A stretch of 64,000 nucleotides of DNA from Nocardia sp. CY41 (lineage in GTDB: Bacteria > Actinomycetota > Actinomycetes > Mycobacteriales > Mycobacteriaceae), in contig NZ_VUOS01000019.1 of NCBI RefSeq assembly GCF_009829325.1, positions 124,001-188,000 on the forward strand, in the 5' to 3' direction. The notes under the pieces are model-generated. The model saw only the letters and a list, made by a program, of their open reading frames with translations. It was not told where the DNA came from and made no database searches. Made by a program: the position numbers and the translations under genes. Below are positions 18,224-27,418 of this stretch, in pieces. Position 1 is the first letter of the stretch; the number at the start of each line of letters is the position of its first letter.

Positions 18224-18386
18224 GTCGGCATGCCCGCGCCCGGTCCCGCCGTGTGCTTCCTCCGCCGGAAGCGGGGTATCGGCCGGGCAAATTCCGACAA
18301 AGCGGGCCAAATTGTTGTGAAGACGTATGCATACGGGTTGTTCGGTGCACCACGCAAGTCCCTGACATGGCTGTAATGTCGATGGT

Positions 18387-19745
18387 GTGCAGCGACGAAT
18401 TATGGGGATCGAGACCGAGTTCGGTGTGACATGCACCTTCCACGGTCACCGTCGACTGTCCCCCGACGAGGTGGCCCGGTATCTGTTCCGCCGGGTGGTG
18501 TCCTGGGGCCGTAGCTCGAACGTGTTCCTCCGCAACGGTGCTCGGCTCTACCTCGATGTCGGGTCCCATCCGGAGTACGCGACCGCGGAGTGCGACAACC
18601 TGGCGCAATTGGTGACCCACGACCGTGCGGGCGAGCGGGTCCTCGAAGAGTTGCTGATCGACGCCGAGCAGCGTCTGGCCGAAGAAGGCATCGGCGGCGA
18701 CATCTATCTGTTCAAGAACAACACCGACTCCGCGGGCAACTCCTACGGTTGCCACGAGAACTTCCTGGTCGTTCGGGCAGGCGAGTTCTCCCGGATCTCG
18801 GACGTGCTGCTGCCGTTCCTGGTCACCCGCCAGCTGATCTGCGGCGCGGGCAAGGTGCTGCAGACACCGAAGGCCGCCACGTTCTGCCTGTCGCAGCGTG
18901 CCGAGCACATCTGGGAGGGCGTCTCCTCGGCGACCACCCGTTCGCGGCCGATCATCAACACCCGCGACGAGCCGCATGCCGACGCGGAGAAGTACCGCCG
19001 CCTGCACGTGATCGTCGGCGACTCCAACATGTCCGAGACCACCACCATGCTGAAGGTCGGCACGGCCGCCTTGGTGCTGGAGATGATCGAGGCGGGCGTC
19101 TCGTTCCGCGACTTCGCGCTGGACAACCCGATCCGCGCGATCCGCGAGGTGAGCCACGACCTGACCGGGCGCCGTCCGGTGCGCCTGGCAGGCGGACGGC
19201 AGGCCAGTGCCCTGGACATCCAGCGCGAGTACTATGCCCGCGCCGTGGAGCATCTGCGCAACCGCGACCGGGATCCCCAGATCGACCAGGTGGTCGACCT
19301 GTGGGGCCGGACCCTGGACGCGGTCGAGGCACAGGACTTCGCGAAGGTCGACACCGAGATCGACTGGGTGATCAAGCGCAAGCTGTTCCAGCGCTACCAG
19401 GACCGGTACGGCATGGAGCTGTCCGATCCCAAGATCGCCCAGCTGGATCTGGCCTACCACGACATCAAGCGCGGACGCGGCGTCTTCGACTTGCTGCAGC
19501 GCAAGGGCCTGGCCAAGCGCGTCACCGAGGACGAGGCCGTGGATGCCGCGGTCGACACCCCGCCGCAGACCACCAGGGCCAAGTTGCGCGGTGACTTCAT
19601 CACCGCCGCGCAGGAGGCGGGCCGCGACTTCACCGTCGACTGGGTGCACCTGAAGCTGAACGACCAGGCACAGCGCACCGTGCTGTGCAAGGACCCGTTC
19701 CGCTCGGTCGACGAGCGCGTCGATCGCCTGATCGCGTCGATGTGA
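18387..19745 (+). CDS. pafA: Pup ligase PafA
   Basis: A 452-residue Pup-protein ligase that phosphorylates the C-terminal Glu of Pup with ATP and forms an isopeptide bond to substrate lysine. Landmarks are MQRRIMGIETEFGVTCTFHG (metal/ATP site), NGARLYLDVGSHPEYATAEC, and INTRDEPHADAEKYRRLHVI, the last shared with Dop. It lacks the Dop-specific N-terminal insertion, which separates the two paralogues. The start is GTG 18387. Its stop overlaps the start of a small thiamine-binding-like gene, unlike the direct pafA-pafB order familiar from mycobacteria. Confidence 0.97.
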   Translation: MQRRIMGIETEFGVTCTFHGHRRLSPDEVARYLFRRVVSWGRSSNVFLRNGARLYLDVGSHPEYATAECDNLAQLVTHDRAGERVLEELLIDAEQRLAEEGIGGDIYLFKNNTDSAGNSYGCHENFLVVRAGEFSRISDVLLPFLVTRQLICGAGKVLQTPKAATFCLSQRAEHIWEGVSSATTRSRPIINTRDEPHADAEKYRRLHVIVGDSNMSETTTMLKVGTAALVLEMIEAGVSFRDFALDNPIRAIREVSHDLTGRRPVRLAGGRQASALDIQREYYARAVEHLRNRDRDPQIDQVVDLWGRTLDAVEAQDFAKVDTEIDWVIKRKLFQRYQDRYGMELSDPKIAQLDLAYHDIKRGRGVFDLLQRKGLAKRVTEDEAVDAAVDTPPQTTRAKLRGDFITAAQEAGRDFTVDWVHLKLNDQAQRTVLCKDPFRSVDERVDRLIASM

Positions 19746-20038
19746 TCGTCGCCTTCTCCGTCACACCGCTCGGGACCGGCGCCGATGTCGGGCGCGCGGT
19801 CGCCGAAGCGGTCCGCGTGGTGCGCGCCAGCGGATTGCCCAACCACACCGACGCCATGTTCACCACGCTCGAGGGCGAATGGGACGAGGTGATGGCCGTG
19901 GTGAAACAGGCGACCGACGCCATCCTCGCCGTAGCGCCGCGATGCAGCCTGGTGCTGAAGGCCGACATCCGCCCCGGGGTGATGGATGCGATGACCACCA
20001 AGGTGGAGAAGGTCGAGCGCTACCTGGCCGAAGGCTGA
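19742..20038 (+). CDS. MTH1187-family thiamine-binding-like protein
   Basis: A 98-residue ferredoxin-fold protein of the YqgV/MTH1187 family (Thiamine_BP), shown by VIVAFSVTPLGTGADVGRAV, GLPNHTDAMFTTLEGEWDEV and CSLVLKADIRPGVMDAMTTK. Members form tetramers and some bind thiamine; the cellular role is uncertain. The GTG at 19742 overlaps the pafA stop (GTGA), so it should be translated together with pafA. Confidence 0.85.
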   Translation: MIVAFSVTPLGTGADVGRAVAEAVRVVRASGLPNHTDAMFTTLEGEWDEVMAVVKQATDAILAVAPRCSLVLKADIRPGVMDAMTTKVEKVERYLAEG

Positions 20039-20068
20039 TCGGCGCAGCGGCCCGCGCAGCTGAACACG

Positions 20069-20109
20069 CCGCGACGAAGTCGCGGCCGGGACAACACAGC
20101 CCGGCCGCG
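20069..20109 (+). promoter_or_regulatory. Overlapping hairpins before pafB
   Basis: Stem A pairs CCGCGAC with GTCGCGG (20069-20085, 3-base loop). Stem B pairs CGCGGCCGGG with CCCGGCCGCG (20081-20109, 9-base loop). They share 20081-20085 and so cannot both be fully formed. Stem B alone could be a terminator or attenuator between pafA/thiamine-binding and pafBC. Confidence 0.45.
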
Positions 20110-20127
20110 CAGATTACCCTCTATCGG

Positions 20128-21123
20128 GTGGCGATATCCAAGGTCGAGCGGCTGATGAATCTGGTCATCGCGCTGCTGTCGACCCGGCAGTTCCTGACCG
20201 CAGAGCGGATCCGGGAGAGTGTGGCCGGATACGAGGACTCCGCCAGCGATGAAGCGTTCAGCCGGATGTTCGAGCGGGACAAGAACGAACTGCGCGATCT
20301 GGGCATTCCGCTGGAAGTGGGTCCGGTGAGCCGGTACTCGACGCTCGAGGGTTACCGGATCAACCGCGACGCCTATGAGCTACCCGAGATCGACCTGACC
20401 GATGAGGAGGCCGCCGCCGTCGCGGTCGCCGTGCAGATGTGGGAATCGCCCGAGTTGGCCGCCGCAGCGGAGGGCGCGCTGCTCAAACTGCGCGCGGCGG
20501 GTATCCACGTGGAGACCGACGCCGCGGTGGCGTCGGTGCCCGCCGTTCCGGCCCGCGCTCGCGGCTCGGAACCGGTGCTCGGCAAACTTCTCGCCGCGAT
20601 CGATGCCGGCCAGGCGGTGCGGTTCGAGCACCGCGGCGCGATCAACGCGCCCTATCTGATGCGCGACGTCGAGCCGTGGGGCGTCGTCACCCACCACGGC
20701 CGCTGGTACCTGGTCGGGCACGACCGGGACCGGGACGCCGTGCGCAGTTTCCGGCTCTCCCGCATCGGCGACGATGTGACCGCGTACGGCCCGCGCAACG
20801 CCGTGCGCAAGCCGCAGGGCGTCGATCTGCGCGCCATCGTCGACCAGGTCACCAGCAGCGGGCCGGTCAGCGGCGCGGCGACGGTGTGGGTGGCCGAGGG
20901 GCGGGGCCGGGAGATCCGCAGGCTTGGCCAGGTGACCGGCGAGCGCGTGGTGGGCGGCCGGGCGGGCGCCGTGGTCGAGCTTCCGGTGCGCTCGCGCGAT
21001 TGGCTGGCCCGGCTGATCACCGGTTTGGGGCCCGACGCCGTGGTGCTCGCCCCGGAGTCCCTGCGTGCCGATGTCATCGCGCGGCTGCGTTCGGTGTTCG
21101 ACCGCACGGAGGTGCGGGCATGA
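20128..21123 (+). CDS. pafB: WYL-domain transcriptional activator PafB
   Basis: A 331-residue regulator with an N-terminal winged helix (LIALL-type opening ISKVERLMNLVIALLSTRQF; then MFERDKNELRDLGIPLEVGP) and a central WYL domain (VEPWGVVTHHGRWYLVGHDR). With PafC it forms the mycobacterial DNA-damage-responsive activator that works independently of LexA/RecA. The GTG at 20128 is where homology begins. Its stop overlaps the pafC ATG. Confidence 0.95.
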   Translation: MAISKVERLMNLVIALLSTRQFLTAERIRESVAGYEDSASDEAFSRMFERDKNELRDLGIPLEVGPVSRYSTLEGYRINRDAYELPEIDLTDEEAAAVAVAVQMWESPELAAAAEGALLKLRAAGIHVETDAAVASVPAVPARARGSEPVLGKLLAAIDAGQAVRFEHRGAINAPYLMRDVEPWGVVTHHGRWYLVGHDRDRDAVRSFRLSRIGDDVTAYGPRNAVRKPQGVDLRAIVDQVTSSGPVSGAATVWVAEGRGREIRRLGQVTGERVVGGRAGAVVELPVRSRDWLARLITGLGPDAVVLAPESLRADVIARLRSVFDRTEVRA

Positions 21124-22097
21124 GCTCGCGGCTGTCGGTCCGGCTCTCCCGGCTGTTGAACATGATCCCGTACTTCATCGCCCACCCCGGGATCAGCGCC
21201 GCGGAGGCCGCCGCCGACCTCGGCGTGACCACCAAGCAGCTGATGAGCGACCTCAATCAGCTGTGGATGTGCGGGCTGCCCGGGTACGGCCCGGGTGACC
21301 TGATCGACCTGTCGTTCTCCGAGGAGAGCATCGAGGTCACCTTCTCCGCGGGCATCGATCGGCCGCTGCGGCTGACCTCCACCGAGGCGACCGCGCTGCT
21401 GGTCGCGCTGCGCTCGATCGTCGACATGCCCGGCATGGTGGACCCGACCGCGGCCCACGCGGCCATCGCGAAGATCGAATCGGCCATCGCGGGCGGCGTG
21501 GAACCGGCCGCGGACGGACGATCCCGCACACCGCCGCCGGAGGCGCCCGCGGTGGCCGCGGTGCGCTCGGCGCTGGCGCTGGGCCGGGTGCTGCGGCTGG
21601 TGTACTACTCCGCCAGCCGCGACGTGGTGTCCGAACGCATCGTGGACCCGATCCGCATCGTCCTGGTGGACGACAACAGCTATCTGCAAGCCTGGTGCAG
21701 GCAGGCCGAGGGCGTGCGGCTGTTCCGCTTCGACCGGATCGAGGCCGCGACCGAACTGGACGAGGCGGCTCGACCGCCCAAGCACGCCACCGAGGCGACG
21801 GCGGGCCTGGACCTGTTCCAGGACGATCCGGCGGTCCCGTTGGCACGCCTGCGGATTCACGCCGACTACGCTTGGGTCCTCGATCAGTACCCCATGCACC
21901 GGCTGGCGGTGCACCCCGACGGCAGCTTGGAGGCGACCATGCGGTTCGCCACGCTGGACTGGATGGCCCGGCTGCTGCTCGGTTTCGGGGCGGGCGTCAC
22001 CGTCCTCGGTCCGCCGGAACTGGTGGCGGCAGTGCGCGAGCGGTCGAACGCCGCGCTGGCCGCCTATGAGGAAGCCGGATATCTGGAGGCCAGATGA
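21120..22097 (+). CDS. pafC: WYL-domain transcriptional activator PafC
   Basis: A 325-residue partner of PafB. It has an N-terminal helix-turn-helix (SVRLSRLLNMIPYFIAHPGI; AAADLGVTTKQLMSDLNQLW) and a WYL domain (RLVYYSASRDVVSERIVDPI; YLQAWCRQAEGVRLFRFDRI). The typical WYL tryptophan-tyrosine strand is replaced by YLQAWC, as is usual for PafC. ATG 21120 overlaps the pafB stop, indicating coupled translation for the 1:1 heterodimer. Confidence 0.95.
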   Translation: MSSRLSVRLSRLLNMIPYFIAHPGISAAEAAADLGVTTKQLMSDLNQLWMCGLPGYGPGDLIDLSFSEESIEVTFSAGIDRPLRLTSTEATALLVALRSIVDMPGMVDPTAAHAAIAKIESAIAGGVEPAADGRSRTPPPEAPAVAAVRSALALGRVLRLVYYSASRDVVSERIVDPIRIVLVDDNSYLQAWCRQAEGVRLFRFDRIEAATELDEAARPPKHATEATAGLDLFQDDPAVPLARLRIHADYAWVLDQYPMHRLAVHPDGSLEATMRFATLDWMARLLLGFGAGVTVLGPPELVAAVRERSNAALAAYEEAGYLEAR

Positions 22098-22119
22098 GGG
22101 ACGAAGAGGCCCGACCGGC

Positions 22120-23169
22120 ATGAACGTTCGTGTGCTCGTGGTCGGTGCGGGCAGCATCGGCAACTTCGTCGGCGGCAAGCTCGGCGCGGCGGGCGCGGAG
22201 GTCACCCTGGTCGGCCGCAGGCGAGTGCTCGACGAGCTCGGCGCTTCCGGACTCCGGCTCACCGACCTCGACGGCGGTGACGAGGCGCTGGCGCCGGACC
22301 GATTCCACCGCGCCACCGAACCGGATGACGTCGGCTCGGCGGACCTGGTGCTGGTCACGGTGAAATCGGCGGCGACCGCGGCGGCGGTGCGCGAACTCGC
22401 GGGCAAGATCAGGCCGGGCACCGTGGTGCTCAGCCTGCAGAACGGCATCGGCAACGATTCGGTGATCCGGGAGATTTTGCCGCACTGTGTGGTGTTGGCC
22501 GGCATGGTGATGTTCAACGTCGTGCACCATCCCGGCGGCCGGTTCCACCGCGGCACCGAGGGCGGTCTCGCGGTGCAGGACGATCCGGCGCTGGCGCCGT
22601 TCCTCGACGTGTTCGAGCGGGCGGGTCTCGGCCTGCGCCGCTATCCCGACCTGCGTCCGGTGCAGTGGGCCAAGCTGCTGCTCAACCTCAACAACCCGAT
22701 CAACGCGTTGTCGGGCCGCCCGCTGCGCGAGGAGCTCGCCGACCGGGACTATCGCCGCTGTCTCGCGCTGACCCAGCGCGAAGCGCTCGCGGTGATGAAC
22801 AAGGCGCGAATTCGCCCGGCCCGGCTGACCCCGCTGCCGCCCCGGGTGATGGCCACGCTGCTGACCGTCCCCGACGCCCTGTTCCGGCGGGTGGCCGGCC
22901 AGGTGCTGGCCATCGATCCGGTGGCGCGCTCGTCCATGGCGGACGACCTCGAGCTCGGCCGCACTACCGAAATCCCCTGGTTGTGCGGGGAAATCGTGGG
23001 GCTTGGCGCGATGGTCGGTGCGCCGACGCCGGTGAATCAGCGGCTGATCGAGTTGGTCGTCGCCGCCGAGCAGGGTGGTCGCCGCGTGTGGACCGGCCGG
23101 GAACTGCTCGGCCAGTTGCGGGGCGCCGCGGCGGTCGCCGCGCCCCAACGCGGGGCGAACGAGCAGTGA
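22120..23169 (+). CDS. Ketopantoate-reductase-family oxidoreductase
   Basis: A 349-residue NADPH-dependent enzyme of the ApbA/PanE family, which reduces 2-dehydropantoate to pantoate in coenzyme A synthesis. The N-terminal Rossmann motif is VLVVGAGSIGNFVGGKLGAA; LVTVKSAATAAA and LSLQNGIGNDSVIREILPHC follow; WAKLLLNLNNPINALSG holds the conserved catalytic Lys and Asn. Identity as the true PanE is not proven, since paralogues act on other 2-oxo acids. It lies 22 bp after pafC in the same direction, so cotranscription is likely although no functional link is known. Confidence 0.85.
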   Translation: MNVRVLVVGAGSIGNFVGGKLGAAGAEVTLVGRRRVLDELGASGLRLTDLDGGDEALAPDRFHRATEPDDVGSADLVLVTVKSAATAAAVRELAGKIRPGTVVLSLQNGIGNDSVIREILPHCVVLAGMVMFNVVHHPGGRFHRGTEGGLAVQDDPALAPFLDVFERAGLGLRRYPDLRPVQWAKLLLNLNNPINALSGRPLREELADRDYRRCLALTQREALAVMNKARIRPARLTPLPPRVMATLLTVPDALFRRVAGQVLAIDPVARSSMADDLELGRTTEIPWLCGEIVGLGAMVGAPTPVNQRLIELVVAAEQGGRRVWTGRELLGQLRGAAAVAAPQRGANEQ

Positions 23170-23233
23170 CGGCGGCGTTCGCGCACGTCACGGTCCGGTA
23201 GCATCGAGACATCACAGTCTTGGGAGGTAGATC

Positions 23234-23497
23234 ATGGGCAGTCTGAGCATCTGGCACTGGCTGATCATTGCGGTGGTCTTCGTGATGTTCTTCGGCGCGA
23301 AGCGGATGCCCGACGCGGCCCGCAGCTTGGGCCGGTCGTTGCGCATCTTCAAGAGCGAGGTCAGTCAGATGCAGAACGAGAGCAACGCGCCCGGCAACGG
23401 CGCGTCGGCTCAGCAGCCCGCACCGCAGTTGCCCGCCGCGCAGCAGTCGACGCCGTCGCAGGCCACGGAGTCCCGCACCGAGCAGAAATCGGTCTGA
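23234..23497 (+). CDS. tatA: Twin-arginine translocase subunit TatA
   Basis: An 87-residue Tat pore subunit. A single N-terminal membrane helix (SIWHWLIIAVVFVMFFGAKR) is followed by the FGAKR.PD hinge, an amphipathic helix (AARSLGRSLRIFKSEVSQM) and a disordered Gln/Pro/Ala tail. It exports folded proteins together with TatC 99 bp downstream. ATG 23234 follows GGGAGGT. Confidence 0.95.
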   Translation: MGSLSIWHWLIIAVVFVMFFGAKRMPDAARSLGRSLRIFKSEVSQMQNESNAPGNGASAQQPAPQLPAAQQSTPSQATESRTEQKSV

Positions 23498-23512
23498 GCG
23501 GATCCGCTCGCG

Positions 23513-23538
23513 CCGGAGTGAGCAAGGGCTCACTCCGG
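23513..23538 (+). terminator. Hairpin between tatA and tatC
   Basis: A perfect 11-bp stem (CCGGAGTGAGC with GCTCACTCCGG) and loop AAGG lie 16 bp after the tatA stop. It may partly terminate transcription or stabilise the tatA message, allowing more TatA than TatC. Confidence 0.6.
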
Positions 23539-23595
23539 ACTCAGTGCTGTTGCCGAGCTGAGCCAGGCACGTGAACCCAGGGGCGATCACCAACC

Positions 23596-24549
23596 ATGCG
23601 AATCCCGTTCGATCCGCGGCGCAGTAAGCGCAGGACCAATCCCGACGGCACGATGTCGTTGGTCGAGCATCTGCAGGAGCTGCGGTACCGGTTGCTGGTG
23701 TCGATCGCGGCGGTGATCGCGACGACGATCCTGGGCTTTCTGTGGTACGCGCACGGGTTCCTCGGGATCGAGAGCCTCGGTGAGATCCTGCGCGGACCGT
23801 ATTGCTCGCTGCCCGCGTCGGCGCGTGCGTCGTTGAGCCCGGACGGGGAGTGCCGTCTGCTGGCCACCGCGCCGTTCGAGCAGTTCACCTTACGGTTGAA
23901 GGTCGGCATGACCGCGGGCGTGGTGCTCGCGGCGCCGATCTGGCTGTACCAGATGTGGGCGTTCATCACGCCGGGCTTGTACGCGAAGGAGCGCAAGTAC
24001 GCGATCGGGTTCGTGTCCTCGGGCACGGTGCTGTTCGCCGCGGGGGCGGTGCTGGCCTATGTGGTGATCGCGCACGCGTTGAGTTTCTTGCTCACCATCG
24101 GCGACAACGTGCAGATCACCGCGTTGAGCGGGTCGCAGTATTTCGGGTTCATCATCCAGTTGCTGATCATCTTCGGCGTCAGCTTCGAGACGCCGTTGCT
24201 GATCATCGGGTTGAACCTGGTCGGTGTGCTGACCTATGAGCGCCTCAAGGCGTGGCGGCGTGGGATCACTTTCGGACTGTTCGTGTTCGCCGCGATCGTG
24301 ACGCCGCAGGACCCCTTCTCGATGCTGGCCCTGGCCTTGGCGTTGACGGTGTTGTTCGAGGTGGCGATCCAGTTCTCCCGGGTCAACGACATGCGCCGGG
24401 CGCGTAAGGAGCGCGAGGGCTGGGGTGCGTTGTCCGACGAGGAAGCCTCCGAACTGGGCGAGCCGGAGCCGATCGATCCGGCCGAGTCGATCACCACGCC
24501 CGCGGAGAAATCCGCACGACCGGTGTCGGACTACTCCGATACGCTCTGA
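23596..24549 (+). CDS. tatC: Twin-arginine translocase subunit TatC
   Basis: A 317-residue polytopic membrane protein that recognises twin-arginine signal peptides. Landmarks are MSLVEHLQELRYRLLVSIAA, FEQFTLRLKVGMTAGVVLAA with the functionally important Glu/Phe region, PIWLYQMWAFITPGLYAKER and FGVSFETPLLIIGLNLVGVL. Six hydrophobic segments are visible. The acidic C-terminal tail after residue 265 is variable in the family. It is four bases upstream of the helicase start. Confidence 0.95.
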   Translation: MRIPFDPRRSKRRTNPDGTMSLVEHLQELRYRLLVSIAAVIATTILGFLWYAHGFLGIESLGEILRGPYCSLPASARASLSPDGECRLLATAPFEQFTLRLKVGMTAGVVLAAPIWLYQMWAFITPGLYAKERKYAIGFVSSGTVLFAAGAVLAYVVIAHALSFLLTIGDNVQITALSGSQYFGFIIQLLIIFGVSFETPLLIIGLNLVGVLTYERLKAWRRGITFGLFVFAAIVTPQDPFSMLALALALTVLFEVAIQFSRVNDMRRARKEREGWGALSDEEASELGEPEPIDPAESITTPAEKSARPVSDYSDTL

Positions 24550-24552
24550 CGA

Positions 24553-27255
24553 GTGACAGATGACCGGTCGCAGACGGGCGAATTGGACGCGTTTTCCACC
24601 GAACTGAAGTTCCGGCTGGATCCGTTTCAGCGCGATGCCTGTGCGGCGCTCGAAGAAGGCCACAGCGTCCTGGTCTGCGCACCCACGGGCGCGGGCAAGA
24701 CGGTCGTGGGCGAGTTCGCCGTCCACTTGGCACTGGTGGCGGGTGGCAAGTGTTTCTACACCACGCCCATCAAGGCGCTGTCGAACCAGAAGTTCGCCGA
24801 CCTCACCGAACGCCACGGCCGCGACAACGTCGGCCTGCTGACCGGCGATCAGTCGATCAATCCGGACGCCCCGGTGGTCGTGATGACCACCGAGGTGCTC
24901 CGCAATATGCTCTACGCCTCCTCGGACGCCCTGCGCGGACTGTCCTACGTCGTGATGGACGAGGTGCACTACCTCGCCGACCGGTTCCGCGGCGCCGTCT
25001 GGGAGGAGGTCATCCTGCACCTGCCTCCGGACGTGCGCCTGGTCAGCCTGTCGGCCACGGTGAGCAACGCCGAGGAGTTCGGCGCATGGATGGAGACGGT
25101 GCGCGGCGACACCGCCGTCGTGGTCGACGAGACCAGGCCCGTGCCGCTGTGGCAGCACGTGATGGTGGGTCGGCGGATGTTCGACCTGTTCGACACGAAA
25201 TCCACCGAGCAGAAGGTGCTCGTCGACGAGGATCTGGTGCGGTTCATCCGCCAGCGCGAGGCCGCCGACCGGATGAACAGCTGGGGCGCCCCGCGCAACG
25301 GCCGCGGCGGCCCGCGCCGGGATTTTCGTCCGCTGCCGCGGCCGGAGGTGCTGGCCAAACTGGACGAAGAGGGCCTGCTGCCCGCGATCACGTTCATTTT
25401 CAGCCGGGCCGGATGCGACGGCGCGCTCGCGCAGTGCCTGCGGTCGCGGCTGGACCTGAGCCGTCCGGAAGAGCGCGACGAGATCGACGCGATCATCGAG
25501 AAACACACCGGCGACCTGCCCAAAGCCGATCTGGAGGTGCTCGGCTACTGGGAGTGGTGTGAGGCGCTGCACCGCGGACTCGCCGCGCATCACGCCGGGA
25601 TGCTGCCCGCGTTCCGGCACACCGTCGAGGAGTTGTTCGTCAACGGGCTGGTGCGTGCCGTCTTCGCCACCGAGACGCTGGCGCTCGGGATCAACATGCC
25701 GGCCCGTACCGTCGTGCTGGAACGGCTGGTGAAGTTCAACGGCGAATCGCACGCGGAACTCACACCCGGGGAATACACCCAGTTGACCGGGCGTGCCGGG
25801 CGGCGCGGCATCGACGTCGAAGGCCACGCGGTGGTGCTGTGGCAGCCCGAGGTGGACACCAGCGCGGTAGCCGGTCTGGCTTCCACGCGCACCTATCCGC
25901 TGCGCAGTTCGTTCCGGCCGGGCTACAACATGTCGATCAATCTCATCGATCGGATGGGCGCCGACGAATCGCGGGCCCTGCTGGAGCGCTCCTTCGCCCA
26001 GTTCCAAGCGGACCGGTCGGTGGTCGGGCTGGTGCGCGGCATCGAGCGCAACGAGGGAGCGCTGCGCAAGCTGCGCGATCAGCTCGGCGGCGCGGAAGGC
26101 GGTTTCCTGGACTACCTCGCGCTGCGCGAGCGGATCAAGCAGCGGGAGCGGCAGCTGGCCCAGCAGAGTCGCGCCGACCGGCGCGGCGCCGCGGTGGACG
26201 CGCTCGGCGCCCTGCGGCGCGGCGACGTGGTGGCCATTCCCTCCGGCCGCCGCGCCGGGCTGGCGGTGATCCTGGAGCCGGACGCGACGCCGGGTGATCC
26301 CAGGCCGCTGGTGCTCACCGAGGACAAGTGGGCTGGACGGGTGTCGGTCGCCGATTTCCCGGTGCCCGCCGAAGCACTCGGGCACATGCGGCTGCCGCGC
26401 CGGGTGGATCATCGGACCGCCCGCACCCGCCGTGATCTGGCTTCCGCGCTGCGCAGCACCGGGATCTCGGTGCCCGGCAGACCACGGCGAGGCAGGCAGT
26501 CCGCTGCGGCCGACGACCGGGAACTGGCGACGTTGCGGCGCAGCATGCGTGCGCACCCGGCGCACTCCCGCCCCGATCGCGAGCAACTGGCCCGGGTGGG
26601 CGAACGCTACAACCGGCTGGCGCGGGAGACGGAATCGATGCGCCAGAAGGTTGCCGCCACCACCAATTCGCTCGCGCGCACCTTCGATCGGATCCTCGGG
26701 CTGCTGGAGGAACGCGGTTTCGTGCACGAGAGCGAGGTGACCGCGGACGGACGCAGGCTGGCCCGCCTCTACGCGGAGAGCGATTTGCTGGTCGCCGAAT
26801 GCCTCCGGAAGGGTCTGTGGCGCGGCCTCGGTCCGGCCGAGCTGGCCGGCGTGGTGTCGATCCTGGTCTACGAATCCCGCCAGGAGGGTGGGTATCTCGG
26901 CGCGAGCGGACCGACGGCGCCGATCCGCCGGGCGGTGGGTGCGACCATCGGCGTCTGGTCGGAGCTGCGCACGGACGAAGCGCGGCACAAACTGCCGCCG
27001 ACCAGGGAACCCGATCTGGGTTTCGTCGACGGCGTCTACAAATGGGCGCGCGGCGACGGGTTGGCCGAGTCGTTGCTTGCCGGCGGTGACGCGGGCGCAC
27101 CACTGTCGGCCGGCGACTTCGTGCGCTGGTGCAGGCAGGTGATCGATCTGCTCGACCAGATCCACGGCACCGCCGACGATCCCGAGGTCGCCGCCACCGC
27201 GGCCAAAGCGGTGCGGGCGATCCGGCGGGGTGTCGTGGCGGTGGACGCCGCCTGA
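24553..27255 (+). CDS. helY: Ski2/Mtr4-like helicase HelY
   Basis: A 900-residue superfamily 2 DExH helicase. Walker A is CAPTGAGKTVVGEFA, motif II is VVMDEVHYLADRFRG (DEVH), motif III is LVSLSATVSNAEEF, and motif VI lies in YTQLTGRAGRRGIDVEGHAV. The C-terminal ~250 residues form the Ski2-type DSHCT region ending in IRRGVVAVDAA. It probably unwinds RNA or RNA-DNA structures. The GTG at 24553 comes four bases after tatC ends, the same tatA-tatC-helY arrangement as in mycobacteria. Confidence 0.93.
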   Translation: MTDDRSQTGELDAFSTELKFRLDPFQRDACAALEEGHSVLVCAPTGAGKTVVGEFAVHLALVAGGKCFYTTPIKALSNQKFADLTERHGRDNVGLLTGDQSINPDAPVVVMTTEVLRNMLYASSDALRGLSYVVMDEVHYLADRFRGAVWEEVILHLPPDVRLVSLSATVSNAEEFGAWMETVRGDTAVVVDETRPVPLWQHVMVGRRMFDLFDTKSTEQKVLVDEDLVRFIRQREAADRMNSWGAPRNGRGGPRRDFRPLPRPEVLAKLDEEGLLPAITFIFSRAGCDGALAQCLRSRLDLSRPEERDEIDAIIEKHTGDLPKADLEVLGYWEWCEALHRGLAAHHAGMLPAFRHTVEELFVNGLVRAVFATETLALGINMPARTVVLERLVKFNGESHAELTPGEYTQLTGRAGRRGIDVEGHAVVLWQPEVDTSAVAGLASTRTYPLRSSFRPGYNMSINLIDRMGADESRALLERSFAQFQADRSVVGLVRGIERNEGALRKLRDQLGGAEGGFLDYLALRERIKQRERQLAQQSRADRRGAAVDALGALRRGDVVAIPSGRRAGLAVILEPDATPGDPRPLVLTEDKWAGRVSVADFPVPAEALGHMRLPRRVDHRTARTRRDLASALRSTGISVPGRPRRGRQSAAADDRELATLRRSMRAHPAHSRPDREQLARVGERYNRLARETESMRQKVAATTNSLARTFDRILGLLEERGFVHESEVTADGRRLARLYAESDLLVAECLRKGLWRGLGPAELAGVVSILVYESRQEGGYLGASGPTAPIRRAVGATIGVWSELRTDEARHKLPPTREPDLGFVDGVYKWARGDGLAESLLAGGDAGAPLSAGDFVRWCRQVIDLLDQIHGTADDPEVAATAAKAVRAIRRGVVAVDAA

Positions 27256-27418
27256 GCGGTGTGCGCTGCGGGCGCGCGGCGGCGGCAATATCAACACGGC
27301 GGATTCGATTGTGATTTGATTTCTTTCGCGTACCGACCGTGGCGGAGTAGTCGTGTCATGCGACGAGGCCCACGCGGGGGGCTACCGTGTGTACAACGAT
27401 GCGAGTGGAGGCAAGCAG

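Noticed and set aside
17151..19649. 832-residue minus-strand open frame
   Set aside because: It runs antisense across prcB, prcA and pafA, is His/Gly/Arg-rich, and is a GC-bias shadow of these conserved genes.
14495..19745. Dop and PafA as a simple duplication or misannotation
   Set aside because: The Dop-specific N-terminal insertion and their positions around pup-prcBA show two distinct, expected enzymes.
23890..27297. 1135-residue minus-strand open frame
   Set aside because: Antisense to tatC and helY; no domain-like sequence.
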